Source: Microcaldota archaeon (GTDB taxonomy: Archaea > Micrarchaeota > Micrarchaeia > Norongarragalinales > Norongarragalinaceae). Taken from it: a DNA stretch of 64,000 nt. Where the stretch lies: assembly GCA_016207165.1 (NCBI GenBank), contig JACQQD010000001.1:62001-126000 (forward strand), written 5' to 3'. Below, one piece after another: positions 17,345 through 27,853 of this stretch (its first letter is position 1; every line of letters begins with the position of its first letter). The notes under the pieces are model-generated. The model did not search any database and was not told where the DNA came from. It saw only the letters and a program-made list of their open reading frames with translations. The position numbers and the translations under genes are program-made.

Positions 17345-17587
17345 ATGGTTAATGTGACGCTGAGCATTCCGCCAAAGCTCAAGGCGAAGATGTCAAAGAT
17401 GAATTACGTCAACTGGAGTGCGGTTATCCGTTCCATCATCGAGAAAAAGATAGAGGACTTTGAGGTGGCTGAGAAACTATTGTCCAAGAGCCGGTTTTCG
17501 GAGGCGGACCTCAAGAAGTTCATGGTGGGCGTGGACGAGGACTTCCGCCAGGAAGGGCGGAGGCTGTTGGATGAGGCTCACGGTTGA
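17345..17587 (+). CDS. VapB-like antitoxin
   Basis: MVNVTLSIPPKLKAKMSKMNYVNWSAVIRSIIEKKIED RHH; overlaps PIN gene. Confidence 0.85.
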   Translation: MVNVTLSIPPKLKAKMSKMNYVNWSAVIRSIIEKKIEDFEVAEKLLSKSRFSEADLKKFMVGVDEDFRQEGRRLLDEAHG

Positions 17588-17984
17588 CGCGAACGTGTTT
17601 TTCGCGGCATTGATTCGGTCTGGCCTTTCTCGGCGCATCCTGTTCCACCCGGACTTGGACCTGTCGTCGCCTTACTTCCTCTTGGACGAGGTTCGCAAGT
17701 ACCGTTCCGTTCTGCTTGCCAAATCGCGTTTGCCGGAAGCCGAGTTTGATGACGCAATGGCCCTGTTTTTGTCCCAGATTGAATTGGTTCCCAAGAACGC
17801 GGTTTTGCCGTACGTGCCGGCGGCATCCCAGTTGGTGGTGGATCCCAAGGACTGGCCGTATTTGGCGTGCGCGTTGGCCAAGGATTCTGAGATCCTTTCG
17901 AACGACCCCCATTTGCACGCCCAAAAGAGGGTAACGGTTTATTCCGTTAATCAGTTGGCCAAGACCCTGAGCCTGATTCGGTAG
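17571..17984 (+). CDS. VapC-like PIN-domain toxin
   Basis: LTVDANVFFAALI, acidic residues, PYLACALAKDSEILSNDPHL PIN pattern. Confidence 0.88.
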   Translation: MRLTVDANVFFAALIRSGLSRRILFHPDLDLSSPYFLLDEVRKYRSVLLAKSRLPEAEFDDAMALFLSQIELVPKNAVLPYVPAASQLVVDPKDWPYLACALAKDSEILSNDPHLHAQKRVTVYSVNQLAKTLSLIR

Positions 17985-18000
17985 CTTGGGGCTTGGCGGC

Positions 18001-19308
18001 TTAAATCTTGATTTGTTCGCCGACGCTTGGAACGTGGATGGAGGCGTTCTTGTGCACGCGCTGGGCGGCTTGGGCGAGTTCTTCGGCTTTTTCTTTTTCG
18101 CCGTGGACGATGAAGACGTCCTTGACGCCCTGGGTTTGGCGGATGAATTGCAAAAGTTCCTGGTGGTCTGAATGCCCGGAGAACTTGGTTTCCGTGATTT
18201 CCATGTGGATGGGCACGACGTGGTCGTCCAGCGTCAACTCGCGGGCGCCGTCGACGAGTTCCCGGCCGCGGGTCCCCTTGGCTTGGTAGCCGACGATCAA
18301 CAGCGTGTTTTCGGGGTGGGGAGCCAAATGCTTTAAGTAGTGCAGGACGGGCCCGCCGTTGAGCATGCCGGAGGTCGCCAGGATGATGGCTTTTTCTTCG
18401 CTCAAGACGTCGCTTCGGTCCTTGGTTTGGGGGATTTTGTAGTGCTCGCTTTTGAAGGGGTCGTCGTCTGAAGTCAGGATGCGGTGCTGGACTTCCCTCT
18501 TCAAATACAAGGCGTTGTGGCGGTAGATGCGCAGGACCTTGTTGACCATGCCATCCAAGTAGATGGGCACGGTTTCCAAAAGCCCTGAACGCATGTAGTT
18601 TTCCAGGGTGAACAAGAGTTCTTGTCCGCGGCCGATGGCAAACGTGGGAATCAATACTTTGCCGTTTCGGTCCAACGTTTTTTGGATGGTTTTCATCAGT
18701 TGCGCCGTGCTGGCCTTCAGCGAGAGGTGCTTGTCGGTTTTGGCGCCGTACGTGCTTTCGATGATGAGGGCGTCGGCGGGGATGCCGGTTTGCGCGCCGT
18801 CCAACAGCCTGGTTTCGCGGAGGTTGATGTCTCCGGTGTACAACAGCGTCTTTTTTCCGGGCAGTTCCAGGCGCGTCATGGCGGCGCCCAGGATGTGTCC
18901 GGCGGGGTAAAGCGTCATGCCGTTGGAGACTTCGTTAAACTCGGTAATCCGCGTGTTTTTCAAGAGTTCCAGGACGTCTTTTTGTTCGTAGGGTGACGCG
19001 CCTTGGTTGATGCGGAGGTAATCCGCTAATAACACTTGGATGAGGTCGCGGGTGGGCTTGGTCATCACGGCTTTGGCGCGGGTTTTCTGGCGGTAGAGGT
19101 AGGGCAAAAAACCGCAGTGGTCCAAGTGGGCGTGGGATAAGACGATGGTGTCCAGGCGCTGGATGTCCCGGGCATCTAAGACGGGGTATTCTTCTTCGTC
19201 TTCGGCTAGTTTCACGCCGCAGTCCAATAGGACTGGTTTTTTTTGTTCCAGCAAGAACGAGGAGCGGCCGACTTCGCCGGCGGCCCCCAGGAAGTGGATG
19301 GTCGTCAT
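18001..19308 (-). CDS. MBL-fold beta-CASP ribonuclease (CPSF-like)
   Basis: LSHAHLDHCGFLPYL, IIESTYGAK, GRGQELLFTL, SGHSDHQELL; 435 aa. Confidence 0.92.
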   Translation of the reverse strand: MTTIHFLGAAGEVGRSSFLLEQKKPVLLDCGVKLAEDEEEYPVLDARDIQRLDTIVLSHAHLDHCGFLPYLYRQKTRAKAVMTKPTRDLIQVLLADYLRINQGASPYEQKDVLELLKNTRITEFNEVSNGMTLYPAGHILGAAMTRLELPGKKTLLYTGDINLRETRLLDGAQTGIPADALIIESTYGAKTDKHLSLKASTAQLMKTIQKTLDRNGKVLIPTFAIGRGQELLFTLENYMRSGLLETVPIYLDGMVNKVLRIYRHNALYLKREVQHRILTSDDDPFKSEHYKIPQTKDRSDVLSEEKAIILATSGMLNGGPVLHYLKHLAPHPENTLLIVGYQAKGTRGRELVDGARELTLDDHVVPIHMEITETKFSGHSDHQELLQFIRQTQGVKDVFIVHGEKEKAEELAQAAQRVHKNASIHVPSVGEQIKI

Positions 19309-19425
19309 TTTTTCACCGGGACGCCGAACTGCGAGCCAAATCGCGTTTCGGCGCTGTTGAATGGCTTTGGGCGTGGGGAGCTTTTAAACTCCCTGTTTAA
19401 GTGTTTTGGCGGCCAATGTTTTTTC

Positions 19426-19953
19426 ATGTTGGAGGCGGAGTTGGAGGCGCGGTACCTGCAAAAAATCGTGGAACGCTACAAGGACTACGTCAATCTCAAC
19501 GAACAGAAAAGCATTCCTGACCTCAAGGCGCTGGCGTCTCCCAAGCAGGCTGACGCCGTGCGCCTCGCGGAAAAACTGGGAACCGTGGAGGCGGCCTTTG
19601 ATTTTGTTTCCGCGTTGGACACCGTGCACATGGGTTTGCCGGTGTCGTTTTGGCTGGATTTAAGCGACGTGGTTCAATTGGGGGCGGGCGATGCGTTGGA
19701 CAAGGCGCGGCTGCTTTGCGGCGTGTTGGGGGCGCTGGGGAAAACGTCTTGGATTCGGGTGGTGCGCTTGAGTCAAGGAGGCCAGCACGCCTTGGTGTGG
19801 CTGGACGAGAAACCCGTGCGGGTTTTTGACGCCGTTCACGGGAAAACGTGGACCGGGGACTCCGTTGAAGACGCGTTGGAGCGCTATCCCGTTCCGCACG
19901 CCATCGGAAAGAGCTTGTACGAATTCAACGCGGACGCGTACCGAGAGCTCTAG
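19426..19953 (+). CDS. Hypothetical protein
   Basis: 175 aa from MLEAELEARYLQK; ends with coding overlap to opposite-strand ORF. Confidence 0.65.
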   Translation: MLEAELEARYLQKIVERYKDYVNLNEQKSIPDLKALASPKQADAVRLAEKLGTVEAAFDFVSALDTVHMGLPVSFWLDLSDVVQLGAGDALDKARLLCGVLGALGKTSWIRVVRLSQGGQHALVWLDEKPVRVFDAVHGKTWTGDSVEDALERYPVPHAIGKSLYEFNADAYREL

Positions 19954-20201
19954 ATTTTGGAGAGTTTTTGCAGGAACTTTTTGTGCGCCAGCTTGGTGCG
20001 GGCAATGTGTTGTTTGAGGGATTCTTTTCCGGCTAAAATGCGTTCGTGGATGTTGATTTGCTCCTGGATGTGGTCGTTCCAAAGATCCAGAAAGACGTGG
20101 AAGCGTTTTTCGGCGTGCTTGTCTTTTTTGGGCAGGGGTTTGGGTTTATGGCCGGATGCCTTTTTTTTCGCCGCCTTCTTACGGGTTTTTTTCGTTGCCA
20201 T
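19950..20201 (-). CDS. Lys-rich small basic protein
   Basis: MATKKTRKKAAKKKASGHKPKPLPKKDKHAEKRFHVFLDLWNDH...; 83 aa. Confidence 0.6.
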   Translation of the reverse strand: MATKKTRKKAAKKKASGHKPKPLPKKDKHAEKRFHVFLDLWNDHIQEQINIHERILAGKESLKQHIARTKLAHKKFLQKLSKI

Positions 20202-20311
20202 GGCATCGCTTACGGAATCTGGGTTTTTAACCTTTCCCCCGATAGGGTTTTAAATCGGGAAGGGTACGTCTTTGTTTCCTGTTTCTGCGTTTTTTTGGGT
20301 GACGAGTTTTC

Positions 20312-20506
20312 ATGGCTAGGAAAGTCAAGTTCGAGGAATTGACCAAGTACGAGAAAGCCCGCATCATGGGGGCGCGCGCCTTGCAGTTGTCCATGGACGC
20401 GCCGCCGCTCATGGACGTGCCGGTGGGCATCATCGACGCCGTGCGCTTGGCGCGCGCGGAGTTCGAAAAGAAGCTGATTCCCCTCCAAGTGCTCCGCGAC
20501 GAGTAG
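20312..20506 (+). CDS. rpoK: DNA-directed RNA polymerase subunit K (Rpb6 homolog)
   Basis: LTKYEKARIMGARALQLSMDAPPL...PLQVLRDE. Confidence 0.95.
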   Translation: MARKVKFEELTKYEKARIMGARALQLSMDAPPLMDVPVGIIDAVRLARAEFEKKLIPLQVLRDE

Positions 20507-20551
20507 TTGCCGCAATCAATCAAAACCCCTATAAGCCGCTTTTCCCTCTAG

Positions 20552-21094
20552 ATGCGTACGGGGGTGGCGGGCTTGGTCGCGTCGCAGAAAGTGGCCAAAT
20601 ACTTCTCTGATCGCCTATCCAATGCTCCCTCGCTGTCCAACGTGTTCTCGCTGGTCAAAGACGTGGTCCACCGGGTGCATGGCCGGCGGCGGTCCGGCTT
20701 GATGCTGGGCTTGGGGGAGTTGGGATACGCGGACCAGGGTTTTGTCGGCGCGTATTATCCCGTGGACTCCAACTTGATTGTCGTCAACCAGTCGGTGCTT
20801 GACGTCATCCGGGAAAAGCATCCTCGGCTGTACAACGCGTATTTGTTTCACGTGCTTTTGCATGAGTACGTGCATTCCTTGGGGGTGCACGACGAGGCGC
20901 AGTGCCGAAAGACGGTGGCCGAGATTTGCGCGCAGGGCTTCGGCAAGAAGCATGCCGTGACGCGGTTGGCCGTTGACCCCTCGTTTTTGGCGCCGATTTT
21001 GTACGCCGAGCCCACCACGGCGGAATTCAACATGCAGGCGCCAGTGAATTTGGTCAAGGGTTTTGACGAGGACGCGGCGCGGTACTACTCGTGA
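20552..21094 (+). CDS. Zincin-like protein (HExxH)
   Basis: HVLLHEYVHSLGVHDE motif; 180 aa. Confidence 0.7.
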   Translation: MRTGVAGLVASQKVAKYFSDRLSNAPSLSNVFSLVKDVVHRVHGRRRSGLMLGLGELGYADQGFVGAYYPVDSNLIVVNQSVLDVIREKHPRLYNAYLFHVLLHEYVHSLGVHDEAQCRKTVAEICAQGFGKKHAVTRLAVDPSFLAPILYAEPTTAEFNMQAPVNLVKGFDEDAARYYS

Positions 21095-21844
21095 CTATTC
21101 TTTTTGGCTGAACAGCCACGCGGCAAGCCAAAGCATGAGTGCGTTGAACGCCGTTTGAATGGCCAACGCCAGTCCGGGGTCCATGCTGCTTTGGCCCAAC
21201 GCGATGAAGCGCATGAGTTCCACGCCGTACGTCATGGGGTTAAGCGAAGTGGCGGTTTGCAGCCATGGGGGCAACTGGTCCAACGGGTAAAGCGCTCCGG
21301 ACAAAAAGAACATCGGCATCATGATGAAGTTGACGATGAGTTGGAATCCTTGGAAGTCGGTGAGCTTGGCGGCAATGGCCAGTCCCATGGCCGTGAATCC
21401 GAATGCAATCCAGGTCATGGCTAACACCATCAAAACGATTTGGACGGGGTCCAGTTGCACGCCGACCAACAGCGTCAGTACCAAAAGAATGGCGGCTTGA
21501 AACATGGCGGTGGTGGCTCCGCCCAGCGTTCGGCCGATGACCATGCTCGCGCGCGAGACGGGTGCGACCAGGATTTCCTTGAGGAAGCCGAATTGCCGGT
21601 CGTAGACGACGTTGATGCCGGAGAACATGCCTCCAAACAGGAGCACCATGCCGATGACGCCGGGGGCCAAAAACTGGAAGTACGAGAGGCCGCCGCCCAC
21701 GTTCAGGAGCCGGTCAAATCCGGAGCCCAACACCAGCAAAAACAAGAGGGGCGTGCCCAAGCCGCCGATGATGCGGGACTTGTTGCGGACAAAGCGAAGG
21801 ATTTCGCGTTGCCACAAGGTGAGGATGGCTTCGGTTTGGATCAT
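21095..21844 (-). CDS. ABC-2 type transporter permease
   Basis: Six hydrophobic segments, RNKSRIIGGLGTPLLFLLVLGSGF; overlaps ATPase gene. Confidence 0.88.
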   Translation of the reverse strand: MIQTEAILTLWQREILRFVRNKSRIIGGLGTPLLFLLVLGSGFDRLLNVGGGLSYFQFLAPGVIGMVLLFGGMFSGINVVYDRQFGFLKEILVAPVSRASMVIGRTLGGATTAMFQAAILLVLTLLVGVQLDPVQIVLMVLAMTWIAFGFTAMGLAIAAKLTDFQGFQLIVNFIMMPMFFLSGALYPLDQLPPWLQTATSLNPMTYGVELMRFIALGQSSMDPGLALAIQTAFNALMLWLAAWLFSQKE

Positions 21845-22818
21845 TTGCGTCGCCCCGTCATGGCTCGATTGTAGGCTTTGAACCGGTCGCTGGTGCCGGC
21901 TTTTTCGTCGCGGATGCTGTGCCCAGTCAACTCGACGAAGATGTCTTCCAACGTGGGTTTTTTCACGTCGATTTCCGTCAACGCGAGTTTTCTTTTTTCG
22001 GCAATGGACAGCACGCGTTTAAGCGAGCGTTGGGGTTGGCTGGTTTCAATCAAGATCTTTCCGTTCTGGCGCACGGGGTTCATGGCTGAGAGGGCCTGGT
22101 ACAATTCGTCGATTTTTCCGCTGGCCACGTGCAGGGTGGCGTCGCGTTCCTTCAACTTTTTAGGCGTGTCCAGGGCCACGATTTTTCCCTGGTCCATGAT
22201 GGCGATGCGGTCGCAAAGAAAATCGGCTTCCTCCATGTAGTGGGTGGTGAGAATCACGGTGACGCCTTCGTCGCGGTTGAGTTTGCGGATGTACGTCCAG
22301 ATGTGCCGGCGCGTTTGGGGATCCAAGCCCAGGGTCGGCTCGTCCAAAAAAAGGACGTTGGGGTGGTGCATCAAGCCTCGAGCGATTTCCAGGCGGCGGA
22401 TCATGCCGCCCGAATACGTTTTCAACACGTCGTCTTGGCGGGGTTGCAGGCCCACGAGCTTCAATACTTCTTCAATGCGTTTCTTTCGCAGCTCCCAGGG
22501 CATGCCGTACAGGCGGCCGTGCATGTCGAGGTTTTCCCACGCCGTGAGTTCGTCGTCGATGGACTCGTCTTGAAAGACGATGCCGATGCTTTGGCGAACC
22601 AAGTCGGGTTGGGTTTGCACGTCAAATCCGTTGACTTTCGCCGTGCCGCCGGAAGGCGACAACAGCGTGACGAGCATGGAAATGGTCGTGGTTTTCCCGG
22701 CTCCGTTGGGGCCCAATAGCCCAAAGACTTCGCCTTTTTTCACGTGGATGTCCAGTGGATGGACCGCGGTCAACGCGCCAAAGGCCTTGGTCAATTGATG
22801 GGTTTCAATGGCGTGCAC
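21841..22818 (-). CDS. ABC transporter ATP-binding protein (DrrA/CcmA-like)
   Basis: GPNGAGKTT, YSGGMIRRLEIARGL, LFLDEPTLGLDP. Confidence 0.93.
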   Translation of the reverse strand: MHAIETHQLTKAFGALTAVHPLDIHVKKGEVFGLLGPNGAGKTTTISMLVTLLSPSGGTAKVNGFDVQTQPDLVRQSIGIVFQDESIDDELTAWENLDMHGRLYGMPWELRKKRIEEVLKLVGLQPRQDDVLKTYSGGMIRRLEIARGLMHHPNVLFLDEPTLGLDPQTRRHIWTYIRKLNRDEGVTVILTTHYMEEADFLCDRIAIMDQGKIVALDTPKKLKERDATLHVASGKIDELYQALSAMNPVRQNGKILIETSQPQRSLKRVLSIAEKRKLALTEIDVKKPTLEDIFVELTGHSIRDEKAGTSDRFKAYNRAMTGRRK

Positions 22819-22819
22819 G

Positions 22820-24049
22820 TCACTCGTACCTCAACGCGTCGACGGGGTTCAGCGTGGCGGCGGCGCGGGCCGGCATGAGGCCGGACAATCCGCCGACGAC
22901 GAAGGAAAACGCCAAGGCGCCGGCGACCAGTTCCAAACCCAGGCTGGCGTGGAAGTTGGAAAAGGCGGCTTGTTGAATGGCGACTTCCGCGATTTTGCTG
23001 AGTCCCGCGCCCAAAATCACGCCGGCGACGCCGCCGACCAATCCCAACATGCCGGACTCCATGAGAAACAGCGTGGCGATGTCCGCGTTTTTGGCGCCCA
23101 CGGCTTTGAGGATGCCGATTTCCTTGGTGCGCTCCAAAATCGCGGTGTACATGGTGTTCATGATGCCGATGCCGCCGACCACCAATGAAATGGCGGCGAT
23201 GCCAACCAGCACGAAGGTGACGACGCCAAAAACGGTGTTGAATTGCTCGGTGAGTTGTTCGGGCGTGGACACCGAAAAGGTTTCCTCGCCAACGTCTTGG
23301 TTTTTCAGTTTGCGCAGTTTGTCTTCGATGCGCAGGGCGACGTCGTTGATGGCGGTGCCGTCCTGCACGCGCACCAAAATCATGGACAATAGCTCGGGTT
23401 CGTCGAATTGCTCTCGCATGGCGTCCAGCGGCAAGTAAATGGAGTTGTCGTCGATGTCGTTGCCCAGCGTGTCGTATACGCCGACGACCTGCATGGCGGT
23501 GCCGTCCACTTCCAGGGTGTCGCCCAAGTTTACAAGTCGCGCAAACGCGCCGTCGTGGACGCGAAAGCCGATGACGACTTTGTTCTTGTCGCCGTCGCGC
23601 AGATGCCTTCCTTCTAAGAGGTTGCCGAACTGGGTTTCCTCGAATACGTCTTGCGAGCCGTCGGTGGGCACGCCAATGGCAAACGCGGAGAGCGTCTCGC
23701 GTTTGAACGACGTGCCGACGCTCTTGTAGAGGATGCCTCCGGCCACGTCAACGCCTCGGATGCGTTCAATGGCTTTCCGATCCGTTTCGCTGATGGGCTT
23801 TGCGGTGGTCGCGGATACAAACGGCGTCGCGGCCAAGCCATTGTAGCCCAAGACGGTAATCTTGTCTGCTCCCAGTTTGTTGAACTCGCCTTGGATGGTG
23901 TCTTGGAGTCCTTGGCCCAAGGCCAAAAGCGCCACGACGGTGGCGATGCCGATGAAGATGCCGACGATGGTCAGAAAGCTCCGGAGCCGCCGGTGCGTGA
24001 GGCTCTGGAATGCCAACGCCAAGAAATCGGCTATTTTTTCTTGACCCAC
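22820..24049 (-). CDS. MacB/FtsX-like ABC permease
   Basis: SLTHRRLRSFLTIVGIFIGIATVVALLALGQGL; GGIGIMNTMYTAILERTKEIGILKAVGA. Confidence 0.92.
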   Translation of the reverse strand: MGQEKIADFLALAFQSLTHRRLRSFLTIVGIFIGIATVVALLALGQGLQDTIQGEFNKLGADKITVLGYNGLAATPFVSATTAKPISETDRKAIERIRGVDVAGGILYKSVGTSFKRETLSAFAIGVPTDGSQDVFEETQFGNLLEGRHLRDGDKNKVVIGFRVHDGAFARLVNLGDTLEVDGTAMQVVGVYDTLGNDIDDNSIYLPLDAMREQFDEPELLSMILVRVQDGTAINDVALRIEDKLRKLKNQDVGEETFSVSTPEQLTEQFNTVFGVVTFVLVGIAAISLVVGGIGIMNTMYTAILERTKEIGILKAVGAKNADIATLFLMESGMLGLVGGVAGVILGAGLSKIAEVAIQQAAFSNFHASLGLELVAGALAFSFVVGGLSGLMPARAAATLNPVDALRYE

Positions 24050-25218
24050 TTGCGGTACCCCCAGCGTCCCACGAAGAACAAGACGACCAACGCCACCAGT
24101 CCCGTCAGCCAGTCGACTCCGCCTTGCGGCTCCAGTTTGAAGCGCTGGATTTGCTCGTCGGTGTACGTCGGCACGGTGACTTGGATTTTTTCCGTGTAGG
24201 CGTGGTTGTTGGCGTCGCGGTACGTCAGCGTCAAATCCAGGGTGGGACTGGCCTCTCGGACGTACAGGGCATACTCCGCGGTTTCGTAGTCGTCCGACGC
24301 AATGCTGCCGATGTACTGGCTTTTTTGCGTCGTGGTCTCAAAACCATCGCTTTCCGCCAGTTCCAAGTTCAAGAACTGCACGTCTTCCAGGCCGCGGTTG
24401 ACGATGCGGAGCGTCACGGAACCCAGGGTGCCGGGGCGTCGAATGGTGGATTCGGAGAGTTCCACGTCCAGTTTCGGCGACGCGCCCACTTGAATGCCGA
24501 TTTCGCCTTTCTGCGTGTACTTCGTCCCGCCGGTGTCCTCAAACGTGAGGGTGACCGGCACGCGGAGGGGCTTGCTTTCCGCATCCGGGGATACCACCAA
24601 GCCAAACGAAACTGTTTCTTCGGATTGGCCCACCACCAGTCCCACGATCTTCTCGGAACTGCTTTGAACCGGCACGAGCTTGTCGGAGACGTTGAGCGCC
24701 ACGCGGACGTTCTTGAAGTCGGTGCCGCCCAGGTTTTTGAGCACCAGTTCGACGTCCACGCGTTGTCCGGGCTCGACTTTTTCCGGGTTCGTCTTGACGC
24801 GGTCGATGGCGAGGTTGCCGCTTTGCGGCTGGACGTAAATGGAGAAGTTCGAGGCAATGAACGTCGACGTCGCGGTTTGGCAGCCGAAGGTAATCGTGTT
24901 GTTGCCCAGCACCGCGTCGGAGGCCACGCGCAGCGTGTACTTGTTGACCCAACTCTGTCGGCCGGTCAACAGCGGCAGGCTGCGCTCGGCGCTCTGCCCG
25001 GGTTCCAGGGAAAACGGAGACGACGGATCCAGCCGGCACGTCACGTCGCGCTGCGTTTCGCTGGCGTACACGTCCATCCATAACTCGACGTGGCGGCCGG
25101 GCTCCGCGGGATACGGCACGTGCCGCAAGGCATTCAAGGTCAACCCGCCCGACAACGCGGTGGCCGCCGCGGCCCAAAGCGGCGATAACACCAGCAGCAT
25201 CAAAAACACTTTCTTCAT
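24031..25218 (-). CDS. Secreted CARDB/COG1361-like S-layer-type protein with C-terminal TM
   Basis: Signal peptide, repeated Ig-like segments, terminal [21 protein letters not shown]. Confidence 0.75.
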   Translation of the reverse strand: MKKVFLMLLVLSPLWAAAATALSGGLTLNALRHVPYPAEPGRHVELWMDVYASETQRDVTCRLDPSSPFSLEPGQSAERSLPLLTGRQSWVNKYTLRVASDAVLGNNTITFGCQTATSTFIASNFSIYVQPQSGNLAIDRVKTNPEKVEPGQRVDVELVLKNLGGTDFKNVRVALNVSDKLVPVQSSSEKIVGLVVGQSEETVSFGLVVSPDAESKPLRVPVTLTFEDTGGTKYTQKGEIGIQVGASPKLDVELSESTIRRPGTLGSVTLRIVNRGLEDVQFLNLELAESDGFETTTQKSQYIGSIASDDYETAEYALYVREASPTLDLTLTYRDANNHAYTEKIQVTVPTYTDEQIQRFKLEPQGGVDWLTGLVALVVLFFVGRWGYRKWVKKK

Positions 25219-25901
25219 GGTTTTCCCTCCAGTTTTCCGTCCTTGATTTGGATGATTCTCCGCGTCCTTTTCGCAATGCTTGCGTCGTGGGTGACGAACA
25301 CGACGGTGCGGCCCTGGTCATTGAGTTCGACGAAGAGTTCCAAGATTTCCCCGCCGGTTTTGGAGTCCAAGTTCCCGGTGGGCTCGTCGGCCAGCACGAT
25401 GGCGGGGTCGTTGACAAGGGCCCGGGCGATGGCTACGCGTTGCTGCTCGCCTCCCGAAAGTTCGCCGGGCCGGTGGTTTTTTCTGTGTCCCAAACCCACG
25501 CGTTCAAGCAATGCGTTCACGCGTTCTTGACGCTTTTTTTTCTCCACGCCTTGGAACACCAATGGGATTTCCACGTTTTCGGCGGCGGAAAGCGAGGACA
25601 CGAGGTTGAATTTCTGGAACACGAACCCGATTTTACGGCCTCGGAGGTCCGCCAATTCGTCGGAATCCATTTCGCTGGTGTCGTGGCCGTCCACGACCAC
25701 GCGGCCTTGGGAGGGCACGTCCAGCGCCCCGATGATGTGCATGAGCGTGCTTTTGCCGGAGCCTGAAGGCCCCATGATGGCGGACAGTTCGCCGTTTCGG
25801 ATGGATAAGTCAATGCCGCGCAGCACGGGTACGTCCAGGGTTCCCGTACGGTAGGACTTGTAAATGCCGTGCAATTCCAATGCGTTTACTTTTTTCCGCA
25901 T
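25215..25901 (-). CDS. ABC transporter ATP-binding protein (LolD/MacB-like)
   Basis: [44 protein letters not shown]. Confidence 0.95.
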   Translation of the reverse strand: MRKKVNALELHGIYKSYRTGTLDVPVLRGIDLSIRNGELSAIMGPSGSGKSTLMHIIGALDVPSQGRVVVDGHDTSEMDSDELADLRGRKIGFVFQKFNLVSSLSAAENVEIPLVFQGVEKKKRQERVNALLERVGLGHRKNHRPGELSGGEQQRVAIARALVNDPAIVLADEPTGNLDSKTGGEILELFVELNDQGRTVVFVTHDASIAKRTRRIIQIKDGKLEGKP

Positions 25902-26347
25902 GCGTGCATCATTTTTCGCATCGCTTCTTTCCGTTTTTCGCCCGGCAGGGCCAGAACGCGTTCGTGAAACGCCATGATTTCCTTGAAGGCCTCGGTGGCC
26001 GCGGCCATTTCTTCTTCATCGAAACCGTACGCCACGCGCAAGACGATCGGGCGGACCACCCAGAAGCCCGTTCGGCTTTCCACCATTAATTCCGCCTTCC
26101 GTTGCGCCAGGGCGCGCCGGCCTTTTTGGGTGAGGTGATAGGCAATCGAGCGTCTCCCCTGCCCGATCAATTCGGCGCGGACCAGGCCCTCTTGTTGAAG
26201 CCGTGAAAACAAGGGGTAAATGCTTCCGAAACTCGGCTTCCAATGGCCTTGGGTGAAGTACGCCACGCGTTCGGCAAGCGTTTTGCCCGTCACGCCGCGC
26301 GCCGACTCGTGAAGGGCCAGGGTCTCCAGGAGTCCGGGAATCCGCAT
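25886..26347 (-). CDS. PadR-family transcriptional regulator
   Basis: [41 protein letters not shown]. Confidence 0.9.
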   Translation of the reverse strand: MRIPGLLETLALHESARGVTGKTLAERVAYFTQGHWKPSFGSIYPLFSRLQQEGLVRAELIGQGRRSIAYHLTQKGRRALAQRKAELMVESRTGFWVVRPIVLRVAYGFDEEEMAAATEAFKEIMAFHERVLALPGEKRKEAMRKMMHACGKK

Positions 26348-26368
26348 GCGCCTTTGTTATCGCCTCCG

Positions 26369-26392
26369 ATATATATTGGCTTCGATACCAAT
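26369..26392. promoter_or_regulatory. TATA element plus ATTGG-N8-CCAAT inverted repeat upstream of PadR gene
   Basis: GATATATATTGGCTTCGATACCAAT; 8-nt spacer. Confidence 0.45.
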
Positions 26393-26426
26393 GGGGTTAA
26401 AATGCCGTTTCCCCCCAGTTCAAGGC

Positions 26427-27455
26427 ATGGCGTTAAGCAACCTGGACTGTTTTTACCTGGTGCGCGAGTTGTCGGCGCTTTTTGGGCAGCCGCTGCAAAA
26501 GGCGTTTGCCGCTCCGCCGGTGTTCCGCTTCAAGTTCAAGTCAACCAATTTCGTCGTGCATGTGCCGGACGCCGCCTTTGCCACGGAGGCGCCGCCGGTG
26601 TTCGACGCGCATCCGGGCCCTTGGGCGATGCGGCTTCGCAAACTCGTCAAGGGCCGCTTGGTTCGGGTAGCGCAAGTGGGGTTTGACCGCATCCTGCGCC
26701 TGGATTTTCCGGGGTCGTCGGTGGTCTTTGAATTGTTTGCCGACGGCAACGTGTTGGTGCTGGACGAAAACGGCGTCATCGTCTTGCCGTTGCGTCGGGA
26801 AACCTATGCCGCGCGAACGCTTTCCGCCAAAACGGCGTACCAGGCGCCGCCCATGGACAAAATGCATCCGGCCGAATTCGATGCCGCGAAGCTTCCCGTC
26901 CAGGGGTCGCTGATTTCCGCGTTGTCCAAGTGCGTCAACCTTTCGCCTCTTTACTTGGAGGAGGCGATTCTTCGGGCGGGCCTCAACAAAGTGGTGCCCG
27001 TCACCCAACTTTTGTCGGGTGAAACGCAGGCGCTTGAGGCTTCGTTGTCGGCTTTGTTGGACCAACCCCTGGATGCCCGCGTCTACTTCAAAAACGGCGA
27101 GCCTTTTTTCGCGGCGCCCTTCGCACTCTGGGTTTACCGGGATTTGCCGTGCGAACCCGTTGCCTCGTTTTCCGCCGGCTTGCAGCGCGTCTTTTCGGCG
27201 GGCAAAACGGTGGACGTCCCGGCGGCTTTGGCGGAGAAGCGAAAACACGCGGTGGGAGTACAGCAACGGGAGGCCTTGGCGCGGTTTGGGGAACAAGCCG
27301 CCGAAGCCCGTCAAAAAGCGGAGTGGATTCTTAAAAACGCGACCCTGGTCGAGTGGCTGAAATCCGATGCATCGCTTTCAGAGAAAGACGTCGAAGCGGC
27401 GGTGCCGAACCTCCGGTTCACCCGGAAGAAAAACGAGTTTGAATTCGATTTTTAG
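26427..27455 (+). CDS. NFACT-N domain protein (RqcH/NEMF-like, short)
   Basis: MALSNLDCFYLVRELSALFGQPLQKAF..., VGFDRILRLDF with DR motif; 342 aa, no NFACT-R region. Confidence 0.8.
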   Translation: MALSNLDCFYLVRELSALFGQPLQKAFAAPPVFRFKFKSTNFVVHVPDAAFATEAPPVFDAHPGPWAMRLRKLVKGRLVRVAQVGFDRILRLDFPGSSVVFELFADGNVLVLDENGVIVLPLRRETYAARTLSAKTAYQAPPMDKMHPAEFDAAKLPVQGSLISALSKCVNLSPLYLEEAILRAGLNKVVPVTQLLSGETQALEASLSALLDQPLDARVYFKNGEPFFAAPFALWVYRDLPCEPVASFSAGLQRVFSAGKTVDVPAALAEKRKHAVGVQQREALARFGEQAAEARQKAEWILKNATLVEWLKSDASLSEKDVEAAVPNLRFTRKKNEFEFDF

Positions 27456-27748
27456 GTGCGGAAGCCTTGGGGTTCAGGTTCGCCGGAGATCCCGCGGCGG
27501 TCCACGACCATGACGTCCTTGACGTCCAGCACCGAGCTGTACGGCACCGAGACGAGTCCGTCGGCGTCATGCTGGGCCCGCGCCGCGAAGCTGGAGTCGG
27601 GGTTCGGTTCGATGCTCACGCTTTCCAGTTTCCCGGTGACTTCGTCAAGGTACAAGTCGATGACGCGACCGAGTTCCTCGCCGTCCGTGGTAATCACGCG
27701 TTTACCGGCCAACTGCTTGGCAATGGCGTATTTGACCATAAGAAACAC
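27452..27748 (-). CDS. PRC-barrel domain protein
   Basis: LAGKRVITTDGEELGRVIDLYLDEVTGKLESV...VPYSSVLDVKDVMVV. Confidence 0.88.
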   Translation of the reverse strand: MFLMVKYAIAKQLAGKRVITTDGEELGRVIDLYLDEVTGKLESVSIEPNPDSSFAARAQHDADGLVSVPYSSVLDVKDVMVVDRRGISGEPEPQGFRT

Positions 27749-27853
27749 CTTCGAGGATAACCTTTCACGGATGCTCTTTAAATAGGTTCTCTTGCCTCAC
27801 CTGCGCACTTTTAAACGTGTGCACCGTAACGGGGTTGGGTTAGGTGATGCGTT

